DNA of 44,574 nt from an uncultured Eubacteriaceae bacterium (lineage in GTDB: Bacteria > Bacillota > Clostridia > Lachnospirales > CAG-274): positions 1-44,574 of the forward strand of contig CAMTZM010000017.1 of assembly GCA_947086655.1 (NCBI GenBank), in the 5' to 3' direction. The notes below the pieces were generated by a model. The model was not told where the DNA came from. It worked only from the letters and a program-made list of their open reading frames with translations, and did no database searches. The number at the start of each line of letters is the position of its first letter. Position 1 is the first letter of the stretch. Positions 15,917 through 23,806 of the stretch are shown piece after piece. A program made the translations under genes and the position numbers.

Positions 15917-17250
15917 ATATGTTTGAAATAAATAATTTATATAAAAAATTCATTGAAGAAAATTTTGATGAAAATAAAAACGGAGCATTTAAAGTAATTG
16001 ATTATATAAATAATTCAACAGCAAAATATAAAGGAAAACCTATATATTCTCTTTATATGCCTAAAATATTTGATTCGGATACTTTAAATTATCTTGAAAA
16101 AGCATCAAGAACAATGTACAATATACTTTTAAAAGTTGTAAGAAACTATATTGATGATGAAAATTACAGAAAACTTTTTATGTTTGATAAAAATCTTGAA
16201 AGGCTCATACTTTCAGAAACAGGATATGAAAGCCTTTTACCTATAATAAGAATAGATATTTTTTTGAATGAGGAAAATTTAAATTTTAAGTATTGTGAAT
16301 TTAATGCAGATGGGTGCAGTTCAATGAATGAGGACAGAGAGCTTAATAACGCACTTAAATTTGCTCCGGCATATAATAAAATGCGGGAAAAATATGATTT
16401 ATCAAGTTTTGAGCTTTTTAATTCGTGGGTTGATGAATTTATAAATATATATAACACATATAAGTTTAAAAAGGAAAAACCTTTTATTGTTATAACCGAT
16501 TTTCTTGAAAAAGGATGTTCGGCAGAGGAATTTGAACAGTTTAGAAAAAGTTTTGAAAATGCCGGCTATGATTGTGAAGTATGTGAGATAAGAGATTTTG
16601 TATATAATAAAAGTGAAAGGCAGCTTTTTACTAAATCAAAAAAGAAAGTAGACGCTGTTTACAGGAGAGCAGTAACAACAGATATAATGGAAAATATAGA
16701 TGAGGTAAAAGATTTTGTAGAGGCGGCTTATGATGGTGCATTTTGTATGATAGGCGGTTTTAGAACTCATATAATACATAATAAGATACTTTTTTATATA
16801 CTTAATAATGAATTGACTTACAAATTTTTAACAAAAGAAGAAATTAAATATATACATGAGCATATACCAAAAACGGTAAGTCTTACGGAAAATGAGATTG
16901 TAAAAAATAATGTTTTAAATGAAAAAGACAAGTGGATTATAAAGCCTGAAGATTCATATGGAGCAAGAGGAGTTTTTGCTGGAATGCACTATAACCAAAA
17001 TGAATGGGAAACAATATTAAAAAGGTGTATTAAAAATAAATACATATTACAGGAATTTGTTATGCCATATCGTTCATATAATATTGATTTTAAAAAAGGA
17101 GATGAATTTAAACTTTACAGCAATTTGACTGGTATGTTTATGTACAACGGAAAATTAAAAGGAATTTATTCAAGACAGTCGGCTAAAGAAATTATATCAA
17201 CAGAACATGATGAGAACGATATTGCGTCGGTAATTGCAAGGAGGATATGA
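15913..17250 (+). CDS. ATP-grasp ligase, glutathionylspermidine-synthase-like
   Basis: 445 residues, cytosolic. The N-terminal half has RIDIFLNEENLNFKYCEFNA followed by DGCSSMNEDREL. The C-terminal half has WIIKPEDSYGARGVFAG (nucleotide-binding strand and loop, about 337-353), YILQEFVMPYRS and DEFKLYSNLTGMFMYNGKLK, the order expected for an ATP-grasp fold of the glutathionylspermidine synthase-like or circularly permuted type. It is coupled to the GCS2 gene (ATGA overlap). Together the two could make a gamma-glutamyl peptide or thiol in two steps. The second substrate is unknown. Its last codons contain the AGGAGG of nth. Confidence 0.7.
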   Translation: MNMFEINNLYKKFIEENFDENKNGAFKVIDYINNSTAKYKGKPIYSLYMPKIFDSDTLNYLEKASRTMYNILLKVVRNYIDDENYRKLFMFDKNLERLILSETGYESLLPIIRIDIFLNEENLNFKYCEFNADGCSSMNEDRELNNALKFAPAYNKMREKYDLSSFELFNSWVDEFINIYNTYKFKKEKPFIVITDFLEKGCSAEEFEQFRKSFENAGYDCEVCEIRDFVYNKSERQLFTKSKKKVDAVYRRAVTTDIMENIDEVKDFVEAAYDGAFCMIGGFRTHIIHNKILFYILNNELTYKFLTKEEIKYIHEHIPKTVSLTENEIVKNNVLNEKDKWIIKPEDSYGARGVFAGMHYNQNEWETILKRCIKNKYILQEFVMPYRSYNIDFKKGDEFKLYSNLTGMFMYNGKLKGIYSRQSAKEIISTEHDENDIASVIARRI

Positions 17251-17251
17251 A

Positions 17252-17890
17252 ATGAATACAGACGAAAAGGTTATTAAAGTACTTGAATTGTTTGATGAAT
17301 ATTATCCTACGGATACAAAGTGCTATCTTGTACATGAAAATTCGTGGCAGCTTTTAATAGCTACTATTTTAAGCGCTCAATGTACAGATGACAGAGTTAA
17401 TATTGTAACGAAAGATTTATTTAAAAAGTATAAATCTTTAAAAGATTTTGCAAATGCCGATATACATGAGCTTGAAGAAGATGTAAAAACGACAGGTTTT
17501 TTTAGAAATAAAGCTAAAAATATTAAATCAGCATGTTCTATGCTTATAGAAAAATACGAAGGAAATATGCCAAGCGATATAGATGAACTTACAACTTTGC
17601 CGGGAGTTGGACGAAAAACAGCTAATGTTGTAAGAAGTCATATATTTAATCTTCCAAGTATAGTTGTAGATACACATGTTAAAAGAATATCAAAAAAGAT
17701 AGGTTTTACAAAAAGCGATGACCCTGTAAAAATTGAGTTTGAACTTATGAAAATAATTCCAAAGGAACATTGGATAAGGTATAATACTCAGCTTATAGCG
17801 CATGGACGCAAAATATGTACGGCAAGAAGTCCTAAATGTGATAAATGTATGTTTACAAAATATTGTGATGAATATATAAATAATGAATAA
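17252..17890 (+). CDS. nth: Endonuclease III
   Basis: DNA glycosylase/AP lyase removing oxidised pyrimidines in base excision repair. The 212 residues contain LIATILSAQCTDDRVN, the helix-hairpin-helix LPGVGRKTANVV with the catalytic Lys at 122, VDTHVKR with the catalytic Asp at 140, and the [4Fe-4S] ligands CTARSPKCDKCMFTKYC in the normal C-x6-C-x2-C-x5-C spacing. ATG 17252 follows AGGAGG by seven bases; the upstream in-frame TTG at 17234 is rejected. It starts one base after the ATP-grasp stop, so the three genes probably form one transcript. Confidence 0.96.
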   Translation: MNTDEKVIKVLELFDEYYPTDTKCYLVHENSWQLLIATILSAQCTDDRVNIVTKDLFKKYKSLKDFANADIHELEEDVKTTGFFRNKAKNIKSACSMLIEKYEGNMPSDIDELTTLPGVGRKTANVVRSHIFNLPSIVVDTHVKRISKKIGFTKSDDPVKIEFELMKIIPKEHWIRYNTQLIAHGRKICTARSPKCDKCMFTKYCDEYINNE

Positions 17891-17919
17891 AAATTTTTTT
17901 TTGACGCAAATTATTTTTA

Positions 17920-17965
17920 GAGCGTATTTGAAAACTATATATATTTTAGTTTTCAGATACGCTTT
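17920..17965. repeat. Dispersed palindromic repeat, family 2, copy 1
   Basis: GAGCGTATTTGAAAACT (17920-17936) pairs with AGTTTTCAGATACGCTTT (17948-17965) over about 16 bp. The same palindrome lies after pepT (44047-44094). The position after nth would let it act as a transcription terminator, but there is no clear T-tract. Confidence 0.65.
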
Positions 17966-18003
17966 AAATATAAATCAATTAGGTTTATATAAGGAAGGAT
18001 GAA

Positions 18004-18366
18004 TTGCTGTTGAAAAAAAATTTTTGCATTTCGGCTGTTGTAGGATTTATTACAGGGCTTGCAAACGGTCTTTTTGGCTCAGGAGGAGGAACTGTTGTAG
18101 TTCCGTGTATGGAGCGTTTTTTGGGAGTTGGTGCACATAAAGCTCACGCTACTGCAATAGCTATAATACTGCCTTTGTCTATACTAAGCATGCTTATATA
18201 TTCAAGAAATTACGCTGTTAGCTGGTCTGATATTATTTCTGTATCTTTAGGCGGTGTTATCGGCGGTTTTGTAGGCGCAAGACTTTTAAAAAAAGTACCG
18301 GCAAAATGGCTTCATAAAATATTTGGAATGTTTATGATTGCGGCTGCTGTGAGGATGATTTTATGA
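18004..18366 (+). CDS. TauE/SafE-family permease, N-terminal half protein
   Basis: 120 residues with about four membrane segments. The repeat signature of TauE/SafE anion exporters is present: GLFGSGGGTVVVP near residue 25, then GGVIGGFVGARLLKKVPAKW near residue 80. Family members usually have about 250 residues formed of two such repeats. Here the first repeat is a separate gene. TTG at 18004 is the likely start, five bases after AAGGAAGG. The stop overlaps the ATG of the second half by four bases. Substrates in the family include sulfite and sulfoacetate; none can be assigned here. Confidence 0.85.
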   Translation: MLLKKNFCISAVVGFITGLANGLFGSGGGTVVVPCMERFLGVGAHKAHATAIAIILPLSILSMLIYSRNYAVSWSDIISVSLGGVIGGFVGARLLKKVPAKWLHKIFGMFMIAAAVRMIL

Positions 18367-18740
18367 TATGGTTATGTATTATTGGTTTTTTATCGGGTAT
18401 AATAAGTGGTATGGGAATAGGAGGCGGTACTATATTAATACCGGCTTTAAGTATATTTTTTCATTATTCTCAGCATGAGGCTCAAAATATAAATCTTATA
18501 TATTTTATACCAACAGCCATAACTGCTCTTATTACTCATGTGAAAAATAAGAATATAGAGAAAACAGTTTTATGGAAAATTGTTATTTTTGGATTTGCAG
18601 GCGCTTTTATAGGTGCATTTATAGCGGTGGGAATAAAACCTGACATGCTTAAAAGGATTTTTGGCGTATTTCTTTTGATTATGGGATTGTCGGAAGTATT
18701 CAAAAAAAATTACGGAGGTAAAAAAAGTGGAACTGAATGA
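18363..18740 (+). CDS. TauE/SafE-family permease, C-terminal half protein
   Basis: 125 residues, about four membrane segments. It repeats the same signature as its upstream partner: GMGIGGGTILIPALSIFF near residue 18, and GAFIGAFIAVGIKPDMLKRI near residue 80. Its own GAGG lies eight bases before the ATG, which argues that this is a true separate gene rather than one half of a frameshifted gene. The two halves probably assemble as a heterodimer or hetero-oligomer. Its 3' end overlaps the start of a 57-residue ORF. Confidence 0.85.
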   Translation: MIWLCIIGFLSGIISGMGIGGGTILIPALSIFFHYSQHEAQNINLIYFIPTAITALITHVKNKNIEKTVLWKIVIFGFAGAFIGAFIAVGIKPDMLKRIFGVFLLIMGLSEVFKKNYGGKKSGTE

Positions 18741-18900
18741 GTTTAATAAGTTTAAAGAAAAATTTGAAAATGCTAATGTTGATGAAAAAATAGAATTATA
18801 TGCCTATACTACTGGTTTGACACAGACACAATACAGACAGCTTTTAAAACTTTTCCCTTTTCAATATATTGACAGACTGGAAAAAGCTTTGGAAGTTTAA
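18727..18900 (+). CDS. Small acidic/amphipathic protein, hypothetical (57 aa)
   Basis: GTG at 18727 follows GGAGG (18714-18718) by eight bases and opens a 57-codon frame, VELNEFNKFKEKFENANVDE onward, with IELYAYTTGLTQTQYRQLLK and FPFQYIDRLEKALEV. It is soluble, apparently helical, without Cys. It overlaps the TauE/SafE half-gene by 14 bases, which points to translational coupling. I do not recognise the family. The good ribosome binding site and clean composition make it likely to be a real gene. Confidence 0.6.
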   Translation: MELNEFNKFKEKFENANVDEKIELYAYTTGLTQTQYRQLLKLFPFQYIDRLEKALEV

Positions 18901-18920
18901 GACTTTTTTTGTAAAATGTC

Positions 18921-18949
18921 TTGCACTTTTTAATTTTTTATAGTATTAT
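18921..18949 (+). promoter_or_regulatory. Candidate promoter for gltBD leader
   Basis: TTGCAC (18921-18926), a 17-base spacer and TATTAT (18944-18949) lie upstream of the hairpin at 18962-19028. If correct, transcription starts before a terminator-like structure that precedes gltB. Confidence 0.45.
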
Positions 18950-18961
18950 TGTTAATAAGGC

Positions 18962-19028
18962 AAAGGCGTCTGAAGTTTAGTAAATATAGGGCATATCTAT
19001 GTTTTTTAAACTTCAGACGTCTTTTTTT
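18962..19028 (+). terminator. Strong terminator/attenuator before gltB
   Basis: AAAGGCGTCTGAAGTTTA (18962-18979) pairs with TAAACTTCAGACGTCTTT (19007-19024), 18 bp with one G-U, followed by T's. It may end the upstream operon, or act as an attenuator, since a candidate promoter precedes it. Part of the right arm (TTTAAACTT, 19005-19013) can alternatively pair with AAGTTTAAA at 19051-19059. Confidence 0.75.
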
Positions 19029-19096
19029 ATTTTTTAAGATTTGAAGGATAAAGTTTAAAGAAATTCAAAAATATTAATTAAGGAAGGGCTGATTAT

Positions 19097-22000
19097 ATGT
19101 CTTTACAGGGTTTTCCTAAAAAGCAAGGGCTTTATGACCCAATGTTTGAACATGACGCATGCGGTATAGGCGTAATAGCAAATATAAAAGGAGCAAAAAG
19201 CCATGATGTTATTAATAATGCTATTGAAATATTAAAAAATCTTACGCATAGAGGGGGCGTTGGAAGTGAGCCGGATACAGGTGACGGAGCAGGCATACTT
19301 ATACAAATACCTCATAAATTTTTAAAAAAGGTTTGCGTAAATGAGGATATAAATCTTCCGGAAGAAGGAGAATACGGAGTTGGAATGCTTTTTTTATCTC
19401 CGGATTTAGAGACAAGGCAAAAAAGCCTTAAAAAGCTTGAAAATATTATTATACAAGAAGGACTTAAATATTTAGGAATGAGAGAAGTTCCAACATACGC
19501 CGGCTGCATAGGTAAAAGCGCTAAAGACGCTATGCCAAGAATTGTACAGGTTTTTATTGAAAAATCAGATAAGCAGAAAACTAATATTGATTTTGAGAGA
19601 AAATTATTTATTATATTAAAACGTGCTGAAAAGGAAATAAGAAACGGAGACGAAAAAGACCCATATTTTTATTTTTCTTCACTTTCATCAAGAACAATTG
19701 TTTATAAAGGCATGCTTACGCCAGAACAGGTAGGAAAATTTTATCTTGATTTAATGGATTTAGATATGACGACTTCTCTTGCTCTTGTACATTCACGTTT
19801 TTCAACAAATACATTTCCGAGTTGGGAAAGAGCTCATCCAAACAGGTATATTATACATAATGGAGAGATTAATACTATAAGAGGAAATGTAAATTGGCTT
19901 AAAGCCCGTGAAAAAATGTTTGAGACAGACGTTTTTGGAGACGATATGGAAAAGATTTACCCTGTTGTAAATGAAGATGGAAGCGATTCGGCAATGCTTG
20001 ATAACTTTTTAAATATGCTCTCTCTTTCGGGTTTTTCGCTTCCCGAAGCTGTAATGATGTCAATACCTGAACCGTGGGAAAACGATGTTTCAATGCAGGA
20101 AGACAAAAAGGCTTTTTACCGTTATAACAGCTGTAATTCAGAAGCATGGGACGGTCCGGCAGCAATAGCGTTTACAGATGGCGTACAGGTAGGTGCAACT
20201 CTTGATAGAAACGGTTTGAGACCGGCAAGATATGTTATAACTGATGATGATATGATAATACTTTCTTCAGAAACCGGAGTTATAAATATACCAAATGAGA
20301 AAGTAGTAAAAAAAGACAGACTTATGCCCGGAAAAATGCTTTTGATTGATACGAAAAAAGGCTTAATAATTGACGATAGTGAAATAAAATCGGAAATTAT
20401 TAAAAAATATCCTTATAAAAAATGGCTTGATGAAAACCTTCTTACAATTGATAAAATAAAAACAAGTAAAGACGCTAAAAAAGATTGGAACAGTCTTGTT
20501 AAAAGCATAAAACAAGAGACTTTAAAGCAGCCTTTTGCGGAACTTATGATAAAAAAACTTATAACTATTGAAAATATATTTGCAAATCGTGAAAATAATT
20601 TTGAGGATAATATTTCTCTTTTAACAAAACAAAAAGCTTTTGGATATACATGGGAAGATGTTTCAATGACCCTTAGAGAAATAATTGAAACAGGAGAAGA
20701 CCCAATATCGGCTATGGGTACTGATACTCCAATAGCAGCTCTTACAGATAAGCCTCAGCTTTTATATAATTATTTTAAACAGCTTTTTGCACAAGTTACA
20801 AATCCTCCGATAGATGCTATAAGAGAACAAATTGTAACAAGTTCAATTACTTATTTAGGCCCTGAGGCAAACATGCTTAAAAGAGACAGTATAAACTGCA
20901 GAAGAATACAATGTAAAACACCTATACTTACAAATGAGGAACTTGATAAAATAAGATGTATAGATATGGAGGGCTTTAAGGCAGTAACTATTCCTATGCT
21001 TTATAACGCAAAGGAGAAAAAGGGATTAAGCCATGCCGTATGTGATATATTTAATGCGGCTGATATGGCTGTTGAAAACGGCTGCAATATTATTATACTT
21101 TCTGATAAAGGTGTAGATAAAAATAAATATGCTATTCCGGCGCTTTTGGCTTCTGCTGGACTTCATCATCACTTAATAAGAAAAGGAACAAGAATGAAAG
21201 TAAGCATTATACTTGAAACAGGAGAGCCACGGGAAGTACACCATTTTGCCGTACTTGTTGGATATGGCGTAAATGCTGTAAATCCTTATCTTGTTTATGA
21301 AACTCTTGAAGATATGTATAATAATGATTATATAAACTATAAACCAAAGGAAGCTTGTGACAGGTATATAAAAGCAGTTACAAAAGGAATTGTAAAAATT
21401 ATGTCTAAAATGGGCATTTCCACAATGCAAAGCTATCAAGGAGCTCAAATTTTTGAGGCACTTGGAATAAGCGAAGATGTTGTTGATAAGTTTTTTACAG
21501 GTACTGTAACAAGAATCGGAGGAATAAATATAAAGCATATAGACATGGAAACGAGAATAAGACATGAAAAAGCTTTTGATTTGGTTACAGGCGATGATGC
21601 ACTTGAGAGCGGCGGGGATTATAAATGGAGACGGGATGGAGAATATCATTTATTTAATCCTGAAAGTATATTTCTTTTGCAAAAAGCCGTACGTACAGGC
21701 GATTATAAAATTTATAAGGAATTTACAAAAACAATTAATCAGGAAAATGAAAAGCTTTGCAATATAAGAGGGCTTTTAGATATAAGAACTGTTGATAAGC
21801 CTATAAATGTTGATGAGGTTGAACCTGTAAGAAGTATTGTTAAAAGATTTAAAACAGGAGCTATGAGTTATGGCTCAATAAGTAAAGAAGCCCACGAATG
21901 TATGGCAATAGCTATGAATCGTCTCGGAGGAAAATCAAATAGTGGAGAAGGCGGAGAAGAACCGGAAAGGTTTGTAAAAGACGAAAATGGAGACTCACGC

Positions 22001-23806
22001 TGTTCAGCTATTAAACAAGTAGCGTCAGGAAGATTTGGGGTTACTATTCATTATTTGCAAAATGCTGTTGAAATACAAATAAAAATGGCTCAAGGGGCTA
22101 AACCCGGAGAAGGAGGACATCTTCCGGGTAAAAAAGTTTATCCGTGGATAGCAAAATCAAGAAATTCAACTCCCGGAGTAAGTCTTATATCACCTCCTCC
22201 TCATCATGATATATATTCTATTGAGGATTTAGCTCAGCTTATACATGATTTAAAAAATGCTAACAGAAATGCAAGAATAAGCGTAAAACTTGTTTCAGAG
22301 GCAGGAGTAGGCACAATTGCCGTAGGAGTGGCAAAAGGTTTGGCAGATGTTATATTAATAAGCGGATATGATGGGGGAACAGGAGCAGCACCTCGTACAA
22401 GTGTAAGACATGCCGGACTTCCATGGGAACTGGGTGTAGCTGAAACACATCAGGCGCTTATAATGAACAATATGAGAAATCGTGTTGTAATTGAAACAGA
22501 CGGAAAACTTTTGACAGGCCGTGACGTTGCCATAGCGGCTCTTTTGGGAGCAGAGGAATTTGGTTTTGCAACAGGGCCTTTAATAGCTATGGGCTGTGTA
22601 ATGATGAGAGTATGTAATCTTGATACATGTCCTGTTGGAATAGCTACTCAAAATCCAGAACTTAGAAAGAAATTTGCCGGAAAACCGGAATATGTTGAGA
22701 ACTTTATGCGCTTTATAGCTATGGATTTAAGAGAATGGATGTCAAAAATAGGAGTAAGAACTGTAAATGAAATGATAGGACATGTTGAAAAGCTTATGCC
22801 TAAAAAGGTTGATAATTGGAAGGCTAAAGATGTTGATTTAACAGGACTTCTTTATCAGCCTAAAATCTGTTCAAATGATAATGAAAGATATTTTAATGTA
22901 AAGCAAAATCATCACCTTGAAAAAACACTTGATATAAACGCACTTTTAAGACTTTGTGCACCAGCACTTGAAAATGGAAGAAAAGTAAGTGCATCTATGG
23001 CTGTTACAAATATTAACCGTGTAGTTGGAACTATACTTTCTTCAGATATTTCTAAAAAATATGGAATTGACGGGCTTAATGATGATACGATTAATTTGAC
23101 TTTTAAAGGTTCGGCCGGACAAAGTTTTGGCGCATTTTTGGCAAAAGGTGTTACATTAAGGCTTGAGGGAGATGCTAATGATTATATTGGAAAAGGTCTT
23201 TCAGGCGGCAAAATAATTGCTGTTCCTCCTAAAAATGTGTCTTATGCCGCTGAAGAAAATGTTATAATAGGAAATGTAGCGTTTTATGGGGCTGTATTTG
23301 GAGAGGCATATATAAATGGTATAGCCGGAGAAAGATTTCTTGTAAGAAACAGCGGTGTAAAAGCCGTAGTAGAAGGAATAGGAGAACATGGTCTTGAATA
23401 TATGACAGGCGGGAGAGCCGTTATATTGGGAAGTACAGGAAGAAACTTTGCCGCCGGAATGTCGGGAGGAGTTGCTTATGTATACGATTTTGACGGAAGT
23501 TTTGAAAGTAAGCTAAATTCGCAGCTTGTTCTTACCGAAAAACCAACAGGCGAATATGCTGAAGAATTAAAAACAATGATTGATAAACATTATAAATACA
23601 CAAAAAGTAAAAGAGCCGGGTTTATACTTGAAAACTGGGATACGGAGTTTAATAAATTTGTAATGGTTATACCAATAGCTTATAAAGAGGTAATAACTGA
23701 AATAAACAAATGCCGGGCAAAGGGGCTTTCTATGGAGGAGGCTTATATGGAGGCATTTTCGGCAGTAAGCAAAACTAAACCTCATACAATGAAAGGAGTG
23801 CTGTAA
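19097..23806 (+). CDS. gltB: Glutamate synthase large subunit
   Basis: Transfers the glutamine amide to 2-oxoglutarate, making two glutamates. The 1569 residues begin with a 21-residue propeptide ending EHDA; Cys22 (ACGIG) is the N-terminal nucleophile of the glutaminase domain. RGNVNWLKAREKMF and SEAWDGPAAIAF follow in that domain. The central and FMN-binding parts include GAMSYGSISKEAHE, KPGEGGHLPGKKV and ISGYDGGTGAAPRTS. The [3Fe-4S] ligands are in CVMMRVCNLDTCPVG. The C-terminal beta-helix domain has GSAGQSFGAF and MTGGRAVILG. It ends directly before the gltD ATG, so both are co-expressed. The length is slightly above the usual 1500. Confidence 0.97.
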   Translation: MSLQGFPKKQGLYDPMFEHDACGIGVIANIKGAKSHDVINNAIEILKNLTHRGGVGSEPDTGDGAGILIQIPHKFLKKVCVNEDINLPEEGEYGVGMLFLSPDLETRQKSLKKLENIIIQEGLKYLGMREVPTYAGCIGKSAKDAMPRIVQVFIEKSDKQKTNIDFERKLFIILKRAEKEIRNGDEKDPYFYFSSLSSRTIVYKGMLTPEQVGKFYLDLMDLDMTTSLALVHSRFSTNTFPSWERAHPNRYIIHNGEINTIRGNVNWLKAREKMFETDVFGDDMEKIYPVVNEDGSDSAMLDNFLNMLSLSGFSLPEAVMMSIPEPWENDVSMQEDKKAFYRYNSCNSEAWDGPAAIAFTDGVQVGATLDRNGLRPARYVITDDDMIILSSETGVINIPNEKVVKKDRLMPGKMLLIDTKKGLIIDDSEIKSEIIKKYPYKKWLDENLLTIDKIKTSKDAKKDWNSLVKSIKQETLKQPFAELMIKKLITIENIFANRENNFEDNISLLTKQKAFGYTWEDVSMTLREIIETGEDPISAMGTDTPIAALTDKPQLLYNYFKQLFAQVTNPPIDAIREQIVTSSITYLGPEANMLKRDSINCRRIQCKTPILTNEELDKIRCIDMEGFKAVTIPMLYNAKEKKGLSHAVCDIFNAADMAVENGCNIIILSDKGVDKNKYAIPALLASAGLHHHLIRKGTRMKVSIILETGEPREVHHFAVLVGYGVNAVNPYLVYETLEDMYNNDYINYKPKEACDRYIKAVTKGIVKIMSKMGISTMQSYQGAQIFEALGISEDVVDKFFTGTVTRIGGINIKHIDMETRIRHEKAFDLVTGDDALESGGDYKWRRDGEYHLFNPESIFLLQKAVRTGDYKIYKEFTKTINQENEKLCNIRGLLDIRTVDKPINVDEVEPVRSIVKRFKTGAMSYGSISKEAHECMAIAMNRLGGKSNSGEGGEEPERFVKDENGDSRCSAIKQVASGRFGVTIHYLQNAVEIQIKMAQGAKPGEGGHLPGKKVYPWIAKSRNSTPGVSLISPPPHHDIYSIEDLAQLIHDLKNANRNARISVKLVSEAGVGTIAVGVAKGLADVILISGYDGGTGAAPRTSVRHAGLPWELGVAETHQALIMNNMRNRVVIETDGKLLTGRDVAIAALLGAEEFGFATGPLIAMGCVMMRVCNLDTCPVGIATQNPELRKKFAGKPEYVENFMRFIAMDLREWMSKIGVRTVNEMIGHVEKLMPKKVDNWKAKDVDLTGLLYQPKICSNDNERYFNVKQNHHLEKTLDINALLRLCAPALENGRKVSASMAVTNINRVVGTILSSDISKKYGIDGLNDDTINLTFKGSAGQSFGAFLAKGVTLRLEGDANDYIGKGLSGGKIIAVPPKNVSYAAEENVIIGNVAFYGAVFGEAYINGIAGERFLVRNSGVKAVVEGIGEHGLEYMTGGRAVILGSTGRNFAAGMSGGVAYVYDFDGSFESKLNSQLVLTEKPTGEYAEELKTMIDKHYKYTKSKRAGFILENWDTEFNKFVMVIPIAYKEVITEINKCRAKGLSMEEAYMEAFSAVSKTKPHTMKGVL

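Noticed and set aside
18355..18366. Frameshift breaking a single TauE/SafE gene
   Set aside because: The second half has its own GAGG at correct spacing and ATGA overlap, and each half is a complete repeat. A split gene is more likely, although an error cannot be fully excluded.
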